Shown here: piece after piece, positions 1 through 8,553 of the stretch
Numbering within the stretch: position 1 is the stretch's first letter
Layout of the letters: the number at the start of each line of letters is the position of its first letter
Origin: Kribbella sp. VKM Ac-2569
Lineage (GTDB): Bacteria > Actinomycetota > Actinomycetes > Propionibacteriales > Kribbellaceae
Direction: 5' to 3'
DNA length: 64,000 nucleotides
NCBI RefSeq assembly: GCF_004216905.1
Contig: NZ_SGXJ01000001.1
Location: forward strand, 930,001 to 994,000
Notes under the pieces: generated by a model
Told to the model about the DNA's origin: nothing
Seen by the model: only the letters and a program-made list of their open reading frames with translations
The model's database searches: none
Program-made: the position numbers and the translations under genes

Positions 1-91
1 TCTTCAAGGTCACGTACGAGCCGACGACGTCGTCGATCCGGGCGCGCTCGCGCACCAGCGCGATGTCCTCTTCCTTGATCCGGCCTGCCAC
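1..91 (-). CDS. dnaG: DNA primase DnaG, N-terminal fragment cut by window edge
   Basis: Only the first 30 codons lie in the window. A GTG start at 91-89 opens a reading frame beginning VAGRIKEEDIALVRERARID and running on through DDVVGSYVTLK, which matches the N-terminus of actinobacterial primases just before the CHC2 zinc-binding domain. DnaG makes RNA primers for the lagging strand at the replication fork. In many actinobacteria dgt sits directly upstream of dnaG on the same strand. Here dgt is also on the minus strand, but three other genes lie between them. The start is shared with a 40-bp divergent promoter region for the TolB-like gene. Confident on family from the N-terminal signature alone; the zinc finger and TOPRIM domains are outside the window. 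Confidence 0.8.
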   Translation of the reverse strand, partial: MAGRIKEEDIALVRERARIDDVVGSYVTLK

Positions 92-131
92 CCCGCGAGT
101 CTAGCCGGGCGGATCACGTAGGTTTGCGGGT

Positions 132-980
132 ATGCCACGTACTCTTCGCCCAGGTCAGCGGTCCGAGCTGTACGTCGTCGACGTCGCGACCAACACCCAC
201 CGGCTGGTGTTCAGCTCGGACGAGGTGCTGTTCGAGGCGCCGAACTGGCTCCCCGACGGCACTCTGGTTGTCAACGGCAACGGGCTGCTGTTCCGGGTGG
301 CGGACGGACTCGAGGAGATCGAGCTCGGTGGCGTACCGGCGATCAACAACGACCACGTCGTGAGTCCGGACGGGCGGACGGTCTACGTGTCGGCGAACGA
401 CGGCCACGTGTACGCCGTACCGATCGAAGGCGGACCCGGCCGCCGGGTGACGAACGATCGCGGACCGGGCTTCCATCACTACCTGCACGGCGTTTCGCCC
501 GACGGTACGACGCTCGCGTACATCGGGCTGGAGTGGGTCGGCGAGCAGCGGATCACCAACGTGTGGACGATCCCGACCGCGGGCGGCGCCGACGTACCGG
601 TGACCGATGACAAGTTCGCAGACGACGGGTCGGAGTTCAGCCCGGACGGGCGGTGGATCTACTTCAACTCCGAGCGGTCCGGGCATGCCCAGCTGTTCCG
701 GGTCATGGTCGAGGGCAGTGCGATCGAGCAGCTGACGAGCGACGAGCGGGTCAACTGGTTCCCGCACCCGGCGCCGGACTGGTCGGCGGTCGCGTACGTC
801 AGCTTCCCGCCCGGCACCGAGGGGCATCCGGCCGACATCGAGGACGTCCGCCTGCGCCTCCTGACGAACGACGGTGAGATCCGCGAACTGACGAGCCTGT
901 TCGGCGGCCAGGGCACGATGAACGTGCCGAGCTGGTCGCCGGACAGCGCGTCGTTCGCCTACGTCACCTACCCGCTCTAG
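132..980 (+). CDS. TolB-like beta-propeller protein
   Basis: A 282-residue protein made of repeated blocks with the PDG[RT].[IVL]Y signature of TolB/PD40 propeller blades (SPDGRTVYVS, SPDGTTLAYI, SPDGRWIYFNSERSG, SPDSASFAYV). No signal peptide is visible, so unlike TolB of Gram-negatives it is probably cytosolic. Proteins of this type are often annotated as biopolymer transporter Tol or PD40 protein; no enzymatic residues can be assigned and the binding partner is unknown. The ATG at 132 is preceded by TAGGTT at 119-124 with a 7-nt gap and no Shine-Dalgarno, which fits a leaderless transcript. The 3' end overlaps the converging flavoprotein gene by 4 bp. Confidence 0.75.
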   Translation: MPRTLRPGQRSELYVVDVATNTHRLVFSSDEVLFEAPNWLPDGTLVVNGNGLLFRVADGLEEIELGGVPAINNDHVVSPDGRTVYVSANDGHVYAVPIEGGPGRRVTNDRGPGFHHYLHGVSPDGTTLAYIGLEWVGEQRITNVWTIPTAGGADVPVTDDKFADDGSEFSPDGRWIYFNSERSGHAQLFRVMVEGSAIEQLTSDERVNWFPHPAPDWSAVAYVSFPPGTEGHPADIEDVRLRLLTNDGEIRELTSLFGGQGTMNVPSWSPDSASFAYVTYPL

Positions 981-2218
981 ACCTCGGCGAGGTCGATCGA
1001 GGTGTCGGCCAGGCGGGCCGGGTCGACCTCCTTGCCGGAGCGGATGAGGCTCTGGACCGCGTCGATGGCGCCCCACGTGTTGACGTGCATGCCGGCCAGG
1101 ACGTGGTGGTCGTCGTCGAGCCAGAACGCCACGTAGGCCCCGGACTTCGGGTCGCCGCGGAGGACGACCTGGTACGACGTTCCGCGCGGGAGGTCCCCGG
1201 CGTACTCCATCCCGAGGTCGAACTGGTCGGTGAAGAAGAACGGGATCGCGTCGTGCGCCACGTCCTGCCCGAGCATCGCCTTCGCGGCCGAGGCGCCGGT
1301 GTCCTTCGCGTTCTGCCAGTGCTCGACTCGGACGAACCGCCCGAACAGCGGGTGGTCCCAGCGGACCACGTCACCGGCGGCGTACACGTCCGCGACCGAA
1401 GTCTGCAGGTCCGCACCCGCGACTATGCCCGAACCGTTCTCCCGTGTCGCGACCTCGATACCGGCCGCCTCGGCCAGCTCGGTGTTCGGCTGTACGCCGA
1501 CTCCGACCACCACCAGACCCGCCGGAATCACCTCACCGCCGTTCACGCGCACCCCGGTGACCTTGTCCGTCCCCTCGAACCCTTCCACCCCGGTCCCGAA
1601 CCGGAACTGAACCCCGTGCTGCCGGTGGAACTCCGCGAACAGCTCACCGATCTCTTCACCAAGTACGGCGGCCAGGGCAGTGGACTGCGGCTCGACGACC
1701 GTCACCTCGCACCCACGCTCGCGAGCAGCCGACGCCGCCTCGAGCCCGATCCATCCGGCGCCCACCACGACGACGCGCGGCTTCGCGGCGTACGCGTCGG
1801 TCAGCGCCTGCGCCTCCTCGGCCGTCCGCAGGTAGTGCACGCCCGGCAGATCTGCACCCGGTACGTCGAGCTTGCGGACGCGGCTGCCCGTCGCGATCAG
1901 GAGCTTGGCGTAGGACACCTGCGAGCCATCGTCGAGCGTGACCGAGTGCGCGGCCGGATCGAGCGCTGTGACCGTGGCACCGAGGCGCAGGTCGATGTTG
2001 TTGTCGTCGTACCACTGCTGATCGTGCAGCTGCGCCGATTCGGTTTGTTCCTTGCCGAGCAGGACGCCCTTCGACAGCGGAGGTCGCTCGTACGGCAGTG
2101 ACTGCTCACTGCCGATCAGGACGATGCCACCGCTCCAGCCGTCCTTCCGAAGGGCCTCGGCCGCGGTCGCTCCCGCAAGACTCGCACCGACGATCACGAT
2201 CTGCTCTGCATCAGCCAT
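977..2218 (-). CDS. FAD/NAD(P)-dependent ferredoxin reductase-type oxidoreductase
   Basis: A 413-residue flavoprotein of the ferredoxin/rubredoxin reductase family that passes electrons from NAD(P)H through FAD to a small redox protein. The FAD-binding loop is at the N-terminus (IVIVGASLAGATAAEALR), the NAD(P) loop near the middle (VVVVGAGWIGLEAA), and the second FAD contact is VYAAGDVVRW. The C-terminal roughly 85 residues (FFFTDQFDLGMEYAGD onward) form the reductase C-terminal domain of this family. No ferredoxin or P450 lies next to it, so the electron acceptor is unknown. TATCGT ends 6 nt before the ATG, suggesting a leaderless transcript. Confidence 0.85.
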   Translation of the reverse strand: MADAEQIVIVGASLAGATAAEALRKDGWSGGIVLIGSEQSLPYERPPLSKGVLLGKEQTESAQLHDQQWYDDNNIDLRLGATVTALDPAAHSVTLDDGSQVSYAKLLIATGSRVRKLDVPGADLPGVHYLRTAEEAQALTDAYAAKPRVVVVGAGWIGLEAASAARERGCEVTVVEPQSTALAAVLGEEIGELFAEFHRQHGVQFRFGTGVEGFEGTDKVTGVRVNGGEVIPAGLVVVGVGVQPNTELAEAAGIEVATRENGSGIVAGADLQTSVADVYAAGDVVRWDHPLFGRFVRVEHWQNAKDTGASAAKAMLGQDVAHDAIPFFFTDQFDLGMEYAGDLPRGTSYQVVLRGDPKSGAYVAFWLDDDHHVLAGMHVNTWGAIDAVQSLIRSGKEVDPARLADTSIDLAEV

Positions 2219-2280
2219 GACAGAACGATAGTCCTCCGCGACCCCTTGTCGCCGACCGCGCCGATGACTACGTTGTCGCA

Positions 2281-2302
2281 GGACATCAGACGTCCTATGT
2301 CC
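2281..2302 (+). promoter_or_regulatory. Inverted repeat in sialidase promoter, probable operator
   Basis: GGACAT at 2281-2286 pairs with ATGTCC at 2297-2302, and an overlapping inner repeat AGGAC...GTCCT spans 2280-2296. It sits 15 bp before the sialidase ATG, ahead of its Shine-Dalgarno GGGAGAG. The shape is like sites of GntR-family regulators, but the regulator is not encoded nearby, so the assignment is inference. Confidence 0.5.
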
Positions 2303-2316
2303 TTCCTGGGAGAGTC

Positions 2317-4206
2317 ATGCGCGTACTCGCACCAGGCCGTCTAGCGGCCGCCGCCCTACTGGTCTTCACAACCCTCACCGCGCCGCCTGCCCAAGCCGGC
2401 CAAGACGACACAGCGCCCTTCGTCGACGACAGCGTGCTGTTCCAGCAGAAAACCGAGGGCTACTCGTGCTTCCGAATCCCAGCCGTCGTGCACGCGACGA
2501 ACGGCGACGTACTCGCATTCGCCGAGGGCCGGGTCGCGGACTGCGGTGACGACGGCGACATCGACATCGTGCTGCGCCGATCGACCGACGGCGGCAAGAC
2601 CTGGGGCCCGCTGCAGGTGGTGTCGGACGGCAACGGCAGTACGCACGGCAACCCGGTCCCAATCGTGGACCGGAAGACCGGGCGGATCGTGCTCGTCACG
2701 ACGCACAACGGCCCGCAGCCGTGCACGAACGGCTGCGACCGTGACCCGTACGTCCAGACCAGCGACGACTTCGGCGCGACCTGGACCGCGCCCCGCGAGC
2801 TGATCGACGCGAAGCTGCCGAGCTGGAACTTCTGGTACGCGACCGGCCCGATGCACGGCATCCAGCTCGAACACGGACCGCACGCCGGCCGGCTGATCGT
2901 CGGCGCCAGCTTCGAGACGTACGACGGCGTCGGGCCGCACGTCTACGGCACGCATTTGCTGTACTCCGACGACGCGGGCGAGACGTGGCACATCGGCGCG
3001 ACGACCTCGCGGGACGACGGTTCGGTGATCGCGCAGGAGGTCACCGTGGTCGAGCTGACCGACGGCCGGATCTACGCGCTGGCCCGCGAACGCGGCACCG
3101 ATCCGGGCAATCGCGCGTACGCGATCAGCAGCGACGGCGGGGACAGCTTCGACGCGCCGTTCAGGACCATCCCGAAGTTGGTGATGCCCGACGTGCAGGG
3201 CTCGTTGCTACGGTTCAGTGCGCACAACGAGGGCGATCGGCGGAACCGGATTCTGTTCTCGGCGCCGGCACATCCGGCCGCGCGCGAGGTGATGACCGTG
3301 CGGTCGTCGTACGACGAGGCGCGATCGTTCGGCACGTGGCAGCAGGGGAAAGTCTTCTACTGGGGCCCGTCGGCGTACTCCGACATGGTCCGGCTGGATG
3401 GTGACGAGGCCGGGTTGCTGTACGAGGCAGGCGTCGCGAACCCGTACGAGTCGATCCGCTGGGCTCGGTTCAACGAGGCGTACCTCTCGTCGCCGAATGG
3501 GACGCCGCCGGGCATCCCCGGTCCGCCCGCGCCCGGGCCGCTGACGCCTGACGTCGGGCCGGCGCGCAATCCGGCGTACGTGCGGGGCGGGGTGACTGTT
3601 GCCGCAGGCAAGTTCGGGAACGGGCTCGCGCTGGACGGGGTCGACGATTACGTCGAGGTGCCGTACGACCGGTCGATCGATCTGGGCGCGGACGACTTCA
3701 CGATGATGGCGTGGATCAGGTACGGCGCGACGACCGGGACGCACGCGATCCTGTGGGCGTACCGGACCGGTTCGGGCAGTACGCCGCAGGTGTGGTTGCG
3801 GGCGGAGCCGGAGAGCAAGCGGATCCGCGCGTTGTTGTCCGTCGACCGTTTCAACGTGACGGTCCAGTCGGCGTCGGCGTACAACGACGACCAGTGGCAT
3901 CACGTCGTACTGCAGCGGGTCGGCGGGAAGTTGCGGCTGCTGGTCGACGGTGCCGAGGTCGGCTCGGCGACGGCGCCCGCCGGGTCGGTGACAGCGGGCA
4001 AGGAGTTCGGCGTGCAGGGCATCCACGTCGGCCAGCGCGTCGACGGCGTCAACCGTTTCCACGGTGCACTCGACGAGGTCCGCGTCTATCGCCGAGCACT
4101 CACCGACAGCGAACTGCAGCAGATCCGCGAGCAGAACAAGCCGATCACCGACAGGCTGGGCCTAGACCTGCCCTTCGACAAGGTGGGCGTGCCAGGCGAG
4201 GGCTGA
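2317..4206 (+). CDS. Secreted exo-alpha-sialidase with C-terminal LamG-like domain
   Basis: A 629-residue secreted glycoside hydrolase of the GH33 sialidase type, releasing terminal sialic acids from glycoconjugates. A Sec signal peptide covers about residues 1-27 (hydrophobic core, ending APPAQAG). The catalytic propeller (about 35-385) has the arginine motif CFRIPAVV, the AEGR motif and four Asp-boxes of S-D-x-G-x-T-W type ([36 protein letters not shown]). A proline-rich linker follows, then a concanavalin/LamG-like domain (about 415-605) that probably binds carbohydrate. Start chosen at ATG 2317 with Shine-Dalgarno GGGAGAG. No sialic-acid catabolic genes are adjacent. The 3' end overlaps converging dgt by 45 bp. 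Confidence 0.88.
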   Translation: MRVLAPGRLAAAALLVFTTLTAPPAQAGQDDTAPFVDDSVLFQQKTEGYSCFRIPAVVHATNGDVLAFAEGRVADCGDDGDIDIVLRRSTDGGKTWGPLQVVSDGNGSTHGNPVPIVDRKTGRIVLVTTHNGPQPCTNGCDRDPYVQTSDDFGATWTAPRELIDAKLPSWNFWYATGPMHGIQLEHGPHAGRLIVGASFETYDGVGPHVYGTHLLYSDDAGETWHIGATTSRDDGSVIAQEVTVVELTDGRIYALARERGTDPGNRAYAISSDGGDSFDAPFRTIPKLVMPDVQGSLLRFSAHNEGDRRNRILFSAPAHPAAREVMTVRSSYDEARSFGTWQQGKVFYWGPSAYSDMVRLDGDEAGLLYEAGVANPYESIRWARFNEAYLSSPNGTPPGIPGPPAPGPLTPDVGPARNPAYVRGGVTVAAGKFGNGLALDGVDDYVEVPYDRSIDLGADDFTMMAWIRYGATTGTHAILWAYRTGSGSTPQVWLRAEPESKRIRALLSVDRFNVTVQSASAYNDDQWHHVVLQRVGGKLRLLVDGAEVGSATAPAGSVTAGKEFGVQGIHVGQRVDGVNRFHGALDEVRVYRRALTDSELQQIREQNKPITDRLGLDLPFDKVGVPGEG

Positions 4207-5397
4207 GGGGTCGGTGAGGGAGGCGACTTGGTCGACGATGACGCGGAGTCGGGCGTTGTCGTCGGTCGCCTCCGCGAAGTCGGACCGGAACGGGACGTCC
4301 AGGTGCCGCGGGGCCGTTTTCCACAGGGCTTCCACGAGTTCGGTGAGGAGCTCGCGCTGGGTGGCCCGGCGGGCCTGGCGTTCCGGTGAGTTGAGGACGT
4401 GGAACATGCCGACGCCCTTGAGCAGCCCGATCTCGGTGCGGGTGCCGTCCGGAACGACCAGGTCGGCCTCGTACCGGATCAGGCGGGACCGGCCGAAGAC
4501 GGCGTGCGTGGTCTGCTCGGCGGCGGTCGCGAACCGGCCGATGAGCTGGCTGGTGACGTCCTTGAGTGCGCCCAGTGCCTGCCTGCTGTCGTCGAACGCG
4601 GCACGCGGCCAGTAGTTCAGCGCCTTCAGCCGCGCCCAGCCCTCGTCCAGCTCGGCGTCGGTTGCCTCCGGCAAGTACATCTGCCGGACCGTCTCCCAGT
4701 ACGGCGCCGGCTCGGCGTCGACCGCGGCGAGATCGATGTGGTGCGCGACGATCCCGTCCTCGACGTCGTGCACGGAGTACGCCACGTCGTCGGCGAAGTC
4801 CATCACCTGCGCCTCCAGGCAGCGACGCTCCCCCACGCCCTGGCGCAACCAGGTGAAGACTGCGAGATCGTCGTCGTACACGCCGAACTTGTTCTCGTCC
4901 GGCCGGCGGGGCCACGGGTACTTCGTCGCGGCGTCGAGTGTCGCGCGACTCAGATTGAGGCCGACGCTGCGCCCTTCGGCGTCGAACGTCTTCGACTCCA
5001 GCCGGGTCAGCAGCCGCAGCGTCTGCGCGTTCCCCTCGAAGCCGCCGATCTCCGCGGCGACCTGGTCCAGCGCGCGCTCGCCGTTGTGCCCGAACGGCGG
5101 ATGCCCGAGATCGTGCGCCAGGCAGGCCGCGTCCACGATGTCCGGATCGCAGCCGAGCGTCGACGCCAGCTCGCGGCCGATCTGCGCGACCTCGAGGCTG
5201 TGCGTCAACCGGTTCCGCACGAAGTCGTCGCTACCGGCCGTCACGACCTGCGTCTTGGCCGCCAGCCGTCGCAACGCCGCACTGTGCAGCACGCGCGCAC
5301 GATCACGAGCGAACGCGGTCCGCCCCGGCCGCTTGACCGGCTCGGCAACCCACCGCTCGGCGTCGTGCTCGTCGTACCACTCATGCTGCTTCCTCAT
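4162..5397 (-). CDS. dgt: Deoxyguanosinetriphosphate triphosphohydrolase-like protein
   Basis: A 411-residue HD-domain dNTPase that removes inorganic triphosphate from deoxynucleoside triphosphates, adjusting dNTP pools. The metal-binding HD signature is clear: [16 protein letters not shown] supplies the first His, [16 protein letters not shown] the HD pair and later His, and [18 protein letters not shown] the distal Asp. It belongs to the dGTPase-like group common next to dnaG in actinobacteria, whose substrate range may be wider than dGTP. A GTG at 5400 directly precedes the chosen ATG at 5397; TAGTGT at 5406-5411 is a likely -10. The 3' end overlaps the sialidase gene. Confidence 0.88.
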   Translation of the reverse strand: MRKQHEWYDEHDAERWVAEPVKRPGRTAFARDRARVLHSAALRRLAAKTQVVTAGSDDFVRNRLTHSLEVAQIGRELASTLGCDPDIVDAACLAHDLGHPPFGHNGERALDQVAAEIGGFEGNAQTLRLLTRLESKTFDAEGRSVGLNLSRATLDAATKYPWPRRPDENKFGVYDDDLAVFTWLRQGVGERRCLEAQVMDFADDVAYSVHDVEDGIVAHHIDLAAVDAEPAPYWETVRQMYLPEATDAELDEGWARLKALNYWPRAAFDDSRQALGALKDVTSQLIGRFATAAEQTTHAVFGRSRLIRYEADLVVPDGTRTEIGLLKGVGMFHVLNSPERQARRATQRELLTELVEALWKTAPRHLDVPFRSDFAEATDDNARLRVIVDQVASLTDPSALAWHAHLVEGQV

Positions 5398-5440
5398 CAC
5401 CGCTCACACTAGCGGCGACCACCGACAGTTTGCGGGCCCT

Positions 5441-6037
5441 TCAGGAAACGCAGTACCGGATCCAGATGACGCCGTCCTTGAATACTTCGGTGCCGGCGTG
5501 CTGGAGGTTGAGGCGGTGGATGTCGTGCCATGGTTCGCCTCCGATGAGCACCGGGTGGACAAGGAGGGCCAACTCATCGACCAGGTCGAGGCTCAGACAG
5601 GTGCGGAGCACTGCGTGCGCATCGACGCGGACGGTCTGTACGCCGCGGCGGCCCAGGGCGTCGAGCACTTCGACGAGGTCGACCTGGTCGTAGCCGGTGA
5701 TCAGCTCGCGGGTCGTCGCGTCCGGCGGGCGCTCCGGCGTCTGCTCGGCGTACAACGCGAGGACTCCGGACCAGTAGCCCAGCTCCCGCAACGAGTCCCA
5801 GCTGCGGACCCGCGCCCGCTCATCCACCACCGCGAGCAGCGGACCCTCCGCCCGCGGACCGCGCCGAGGAGCCGCGAGTACGGCGTTCTCTTGGGCGAGG
5901 ATCGTGCCGGCGTCGATCAGCGTCACATCCTCCTGCCACAGCGACGCCAGCGCATAGAACCGCGCGAGGTCGACGTCGAATCCCGACGTCACCCCGTCCA
6001 GCGAGACCGCCAGCTGAGCCACCACATGAGGCCGCAT
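5441..6037 (-). CDS. RibD C-terminal/dihydrofolate reductase-fold protein
   Basis: A 198-residue protein with the fold of the RibD reductase domain. The N-terminus VAQLAVSLDGVTSG is the family's strand-loop that binds NADPH and substrate, and LVDELALLVHPVLIGG is the conserved C-terminal motif. Members include riboflavin-pathway reductases and many small NADPH reductases of unknown substrate. No riboflavin genes are near, so a general reductase role is the safest reading. TAGGTT lies 6 nt before the ATG, consistent with a leaderless transcript. It shares a 72-bp promoter region with the divergent ArsR-type regulator. Confidence 0.7.
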   Translation of the reverse strand: MRPHVVAQLAVSLDGVTSGFDVDLARFYALASLWQEDVTLIDAGTILAQENAVLAAPRRGPRAEGPLLAVVDERARVRSWDSLRELGYWSGVLALYAEQTPERPPDATTRELITGYDQVDLVEVLDALGRRGVQTVRVDAHAVLRTCLSLDLVDELALLVHPVLIGGEPWHDIHRLNLQHAGTEVFKDGVIWIRYCVS

Positions 6038-6073
6038 GCCCCAAACCTAGGGACGGCCACCGACAAATCCTGG

Positions 6074-6109
6074 TTGCAGAGACTCCTTTGCAGAGACTAC
6101 TCTGCATTC
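6074..6109 (+). promoter_or_regulatory. Promoter and operator of ArsR-MFS operon
   Basis: The sequence TTGCAGAGACT occurs twice in direct orientation, at 6074 and 6088. The second copy is the left half of a perfect inverted repeat TGCAGAG-ACTA-CTCTGCA at 6089-6106. TTGCAG at 6074-6079 is a fair -35 and TACTCT at 6098-6103 a fair -10 with an 18-bp spacer; the ATG follows 6 nt later. A regulator on the inverted repeat would cover the -10 box and the start codon, so autorepression by the adjacent HTH protein is likely. Confidence 0.6.
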
Positions 6110-6652
6110 ATGCGACGCATCGATGCCCGGAGTCTCCGCGGACTCGCCCACCCGCTCCGGATGCGCATTCTGGAGGCGATCGAGCTCGACGGACCCGCGA
6201 CGTCGAGCACTCTGGCGACGCGGCTCGGCGAGAACACCGGGACGATCAGCTGGCACCTGCGGCTGCTCGCTGAGCACGGGTACCTCGAGGACGACACCGA
6301 CCGCGGCACGAAGCGCGAGCGCTGGTGGCGGCTCCCCCACGGGCCGACCGTCCTCGACCCGGCCGAGTTCCTCGACGACCCGGAGACACGGCGGGCGCTC
6401 GACGTGTACCTGCGCGATCTCGTGGAGCGCTACTACGACCGCGTCCGGGCGTACGTCGACGAAGACTGGCCGGCCGACTGGCAACACGCGGCCGGGCTCT
6501 CGGACTGGCGCGACCTGCGGCTGACTCCGGAGCAGCTGCACAAGCTCAACGAGGAGCTCGCGGCCGTCATCGACCGCTATACCGGCAGCGAACCGGCCGA
6601 GGGGTCCGAGCGCGTGATCGTCCAACTGCAGTCGTTCCCTCGGCGCTCATGA
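6110..6652 (+). CDS. ArsR-type winged-helix transcriptional regulator
   Basis: A 180-residue regulator. Residues about 5-75 form a winged helix-turn-helix of the ArsR/HTH_20 type (LAHPLRMRILEAIELDGPATSSTLATRL, then TGTISWHLRLLAEHGYLEDD), with the wing in RGTKRERWWRL. The C-terminal half (DVYLRDLVERYYDRV onward) is helical and may form dimer or ligand contacts; no metal-binding Cys cluster is present, so the signal is unlikely to be a thiophilic metal. The stop overlaps the ATG of the MFS gene (ATGA), so the pair is translationally coupled and the exporter is its likely target. Start at ATG 6110 is set by homology and by the promoter geometry. Confidence 0.8.
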   Translation: MRRIDARSLRGLAHPLRMRILEAIELDGPATSSTLATRLGENTGTISWHLRLLAEHGYLEDDTDRGTKRERWWRLPHGPTVLDPAEFLDDPETRRALDVYLRDLVERYYDRVRAYVDEDWPADWQHAAGLSDWRDLRLTPEQLHKLNEELAAVIDRYTGSEPAEGSERVIVQLQSFPRRS

Positions 6653-7902
6653 GCCTGCTGCGGACGCACCGCGACTTCCGGCTGTTCTGGATCGGCGAGA
6701 CGATCAACCGCTTCGGCAGTGCGACGTCGTCGGTGGCGCTCCCGCTGGTCGCGATTTCGATGCTCGACGCAACGACCTTCGAGGTCGGCCTGCTCACCGC
6801 GGCCGCCTGGGCACCATGGCTCCTGATCGGCCTGCCCACCGGCGCCTGGATCGATCGGGTACGTCGACGCCCGCTCATGCTCGCTTCCTCGGCAATTTCC
6901 GGCCTCCTGCTCGCCGTGGTTCCACTGGCCCGCGACCTGCTGACGATCGAGTTCTTGCTTGTCATCGCAGGTCTCGTCGGCGCCGCGTCGGTCGTCTTCC
7001 AGACGGCGTACACCGCTTATCTCCCGACTCTTCTGGACCCGTCCGATCACGCCGAGGGCAATGCGAAACTCCACGGCAGCGCGTCCGCTGCGCAGATCGC
7101 GGGACTCGGATGTGGTGGGCTCCTGGTCCAGTTCGCGGGCGCGGCCAATGCGCTGTTCGTCGACGCGGCCAGCTTCGTGGTCGCGCTCGGTTGTCTCGCC
7201 GCGATCCGCTTCCGGGAACGCCGTACGAACGCGCCTCGGCAGGCGGGTGCGATCCGGGAGGGCATCAGGCTGGTCGCGCACGACGTCTGGCTGCGTACGT
7301 TGACGATCTTCGGCGCGGTCTCGAACCTCGCCCTGATGGGCTATCAGGCGATCGTCGTCGTGTTTCTGGTCCGCGAGGCCGGGCTGACCGCCGGCACGGT
7401 CGGTGCCCTGATCGCGGCGGCCTCCAGCGGCGGTGTACTCGGCGCGCTCCTCGGCCGCAAGATGATGCGGTTCGGTACGGCGCGTGCGCTGCTGCTGTGC
7501 GAGCTCGGCCTGCCGACGCTGGCGTTGCTGATCCCGTTGGGTGGCGCGAGCCCGTGGTTCTACGTGGTCGGCGCGTTCGGCGTGAGCCTGGGAGTGGTCG
7601 GTGGAAATGTCGTGAAGGCGACGTTCCTCCAGTCCTACTGTCCACCTGACCTGTTCGGCCGGCTGACCGCGACGAACGCCTTCGTCAACTACGGCACCAT
7701 CCCGCTCGGCGCGCTGCTCGGCGGAACGCTCGGCCAGACCCTGGGCCTCACTCCTGCCCTCTGGATCACGACGGCCGGCGTACCGCTGGCCGGTCTGGTC
7801 CTGCTCGCGTCACCGATCCGTGGGCGCCGCGACCTGCCGACTCACCAAGGCACCGGCGTACCTGGGACGACCGCCGACTCCAACCGGATCCGCACCGCCT
7901 GA
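6649..7902 (+). CDS. MFS transporter, EntS/MefA-like exporter
   Basis: A 417-residue major facilitator with about 12 hydrophobic segments. The N-terminus LLRTHRDFRLFWIGETINRFGSATSSVALP is typical of the MFS_3 group that includes enterobactin exporter EntS and macrolide exporters, and the cytoplasmic loop motif GAWIDRVRRRPLM is present between segments 2 and 3. It is coupled by ATGA overlap to the ArsR-type regulator, which suggests substrate-induced efflux. The substrate cannot be read from sequence. The last 61 bp overlap the converging TetR gene. Confidence 0.8.
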   Translation: MSLLRTHRDFRLFWIGETINRFGSATSSVALPLVAISMLDATTFEVGLLTAAAWAPWLLIGLPTGAWIDRVRRRPLMLASSAISGLLLAVVPLARDLLTIEFLLVIAGLVGAASVVFQTAYTAYLPTLLDPSDHAEGNAKLHGSASAAQIAGLGCGGLLVQFAGAANALFVDAASFVVALGCLAAIRFRERRTNAPRQAGAIREGIRLVAHDVWLRTLTIFGAVSNLALMGYQAIVVVFLVREAGLTAGTVGALIAAASSGGVLGALLGRKMMRFGTARALLLCELGLPTLALLIPLGGASPWFYVVGAFGVSLGVVGGNVVKATFLQSYCPPDLFGRLTATNAFVNYGTIPLGALLGGTLGQTLGLTPALWITTAGVPLAGLVLLASPIRGRRDLPTHQGTGVPGTTADSNRIRTA

Positions 7903-8468
7903 CGCGCGCGCTCGTACCCCGTCTCGTCGTTGTGCAGGATCGAGGCGAGGTTCGCGGCCTCGTAGTACGCGTTCAGGTCGAACGCGAGCTGCACCGGATC
8001 CGCCGCGAGCTCACCCCGTTCGACAGCCTCGGCGACCGCGGTCTCGATCAGGTCCATCCACTCGTGATGGACGGACGCGAGGTACTCGTGCACTGCGCCG
8101 CCACGCGCGGAGAACTCGTGCGAGACCTTCTGAAAGAAGCATCCGCCCGGGAACACGCGACTCCGCGAGTAGTCCAGCCAGTGCCTGCTCAGCGCCCACA
8201 CCCGCCCGAGACCGGGCTCCACCTCGTACGCCGGAATCACGACGTTGTCGGCGTAGATCCGGCGCGCGGCCCGGACTGTCGCCAACTGCAGCTCCTCCTT
8301 GGAGCCGAAATGCGCGAACAGCCCGCTCTTGCTGATCCCGAGCTCGGTCGCGAGCCGCCCGATCGACAGCCCTTCGAGCCCGTCGACCGACGCGATGTCG
8401 ACCGCGCGGCGCAGGACGGCGCGGCGGGTCTGGTCACCCCGCGCCAGCCGTCCGTCGACCTTCTCCAC
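7842..8468 (-). CDS. TetR-family transcriptional regulator
   Basis: A 208-residue TetR protein. The N-terminal HTH reads RRAVLRRAVDIASVDGLEGLSIGRLATELGISKSGLFAHFGSKEEL, and the C-terminal part (about 80-195) is the ligand-binding domain of the TetR_C/YcdC-like type with PGGCFFQKVSHEF. I chose GTG 8468 because longer in-frame extensions run back through the operator and give an unstructured N-terminus; GGGAAT lies just before it. It is transcribed away from the alpha/beta hydrolase across a palindrome, so it most likely represses itself and the hydrolase. Confidence 0.82.
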   Translation of the reverse strand: MEKVDGRLARGDQTRRAVLRRAVDIASVDGLEGLSIGRLATELGISKSGLFAHFGSKEELQLATVRAARRIYADNVVIPAYEVEPGLGRVWALSRHWLDYSRSRVFPGGCFFQKVSHEFSARGGAVHEYLASVHHEWMDLIETAVAEAVERGELAADPVQLAFDLNAYYEAANLASILHNDETGYERARQAVRIRLESAVVPGTPVPW

Positions 8469-8517
8469 GATTCCCGATCCTAAGTCCCGTTGACTGCTAG
8501 CCTGTGCGAAACTAATA

Positions 8518-8533
8518 ATACGACCGTTCGTAT
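8518..8533 (+). promoter_or_regulatory. TetR operator between regulator and hydrolase
   Basis: ATACGA-CCGT-TCGTAT is a perfect 6-bp inverted repeat with a 4-bp spacer, the size and form of many TetR-family sites. It lies 20 bp before the hydrolase ATG and about 50 bp from the tetR start, between the two divergent genes. Confidence 0.7.
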
Positions 8534-8553
8534 AGTTTGACGGAGGGGATCTC

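Noticed and set aside
4736..6109. Long N-terminal extension of the ArsR-type regulator frame
   Set aside because: It runs antisense through dgt and the RibD-fold gene; the HTH starts at ATG 6110 just after a good promoter.
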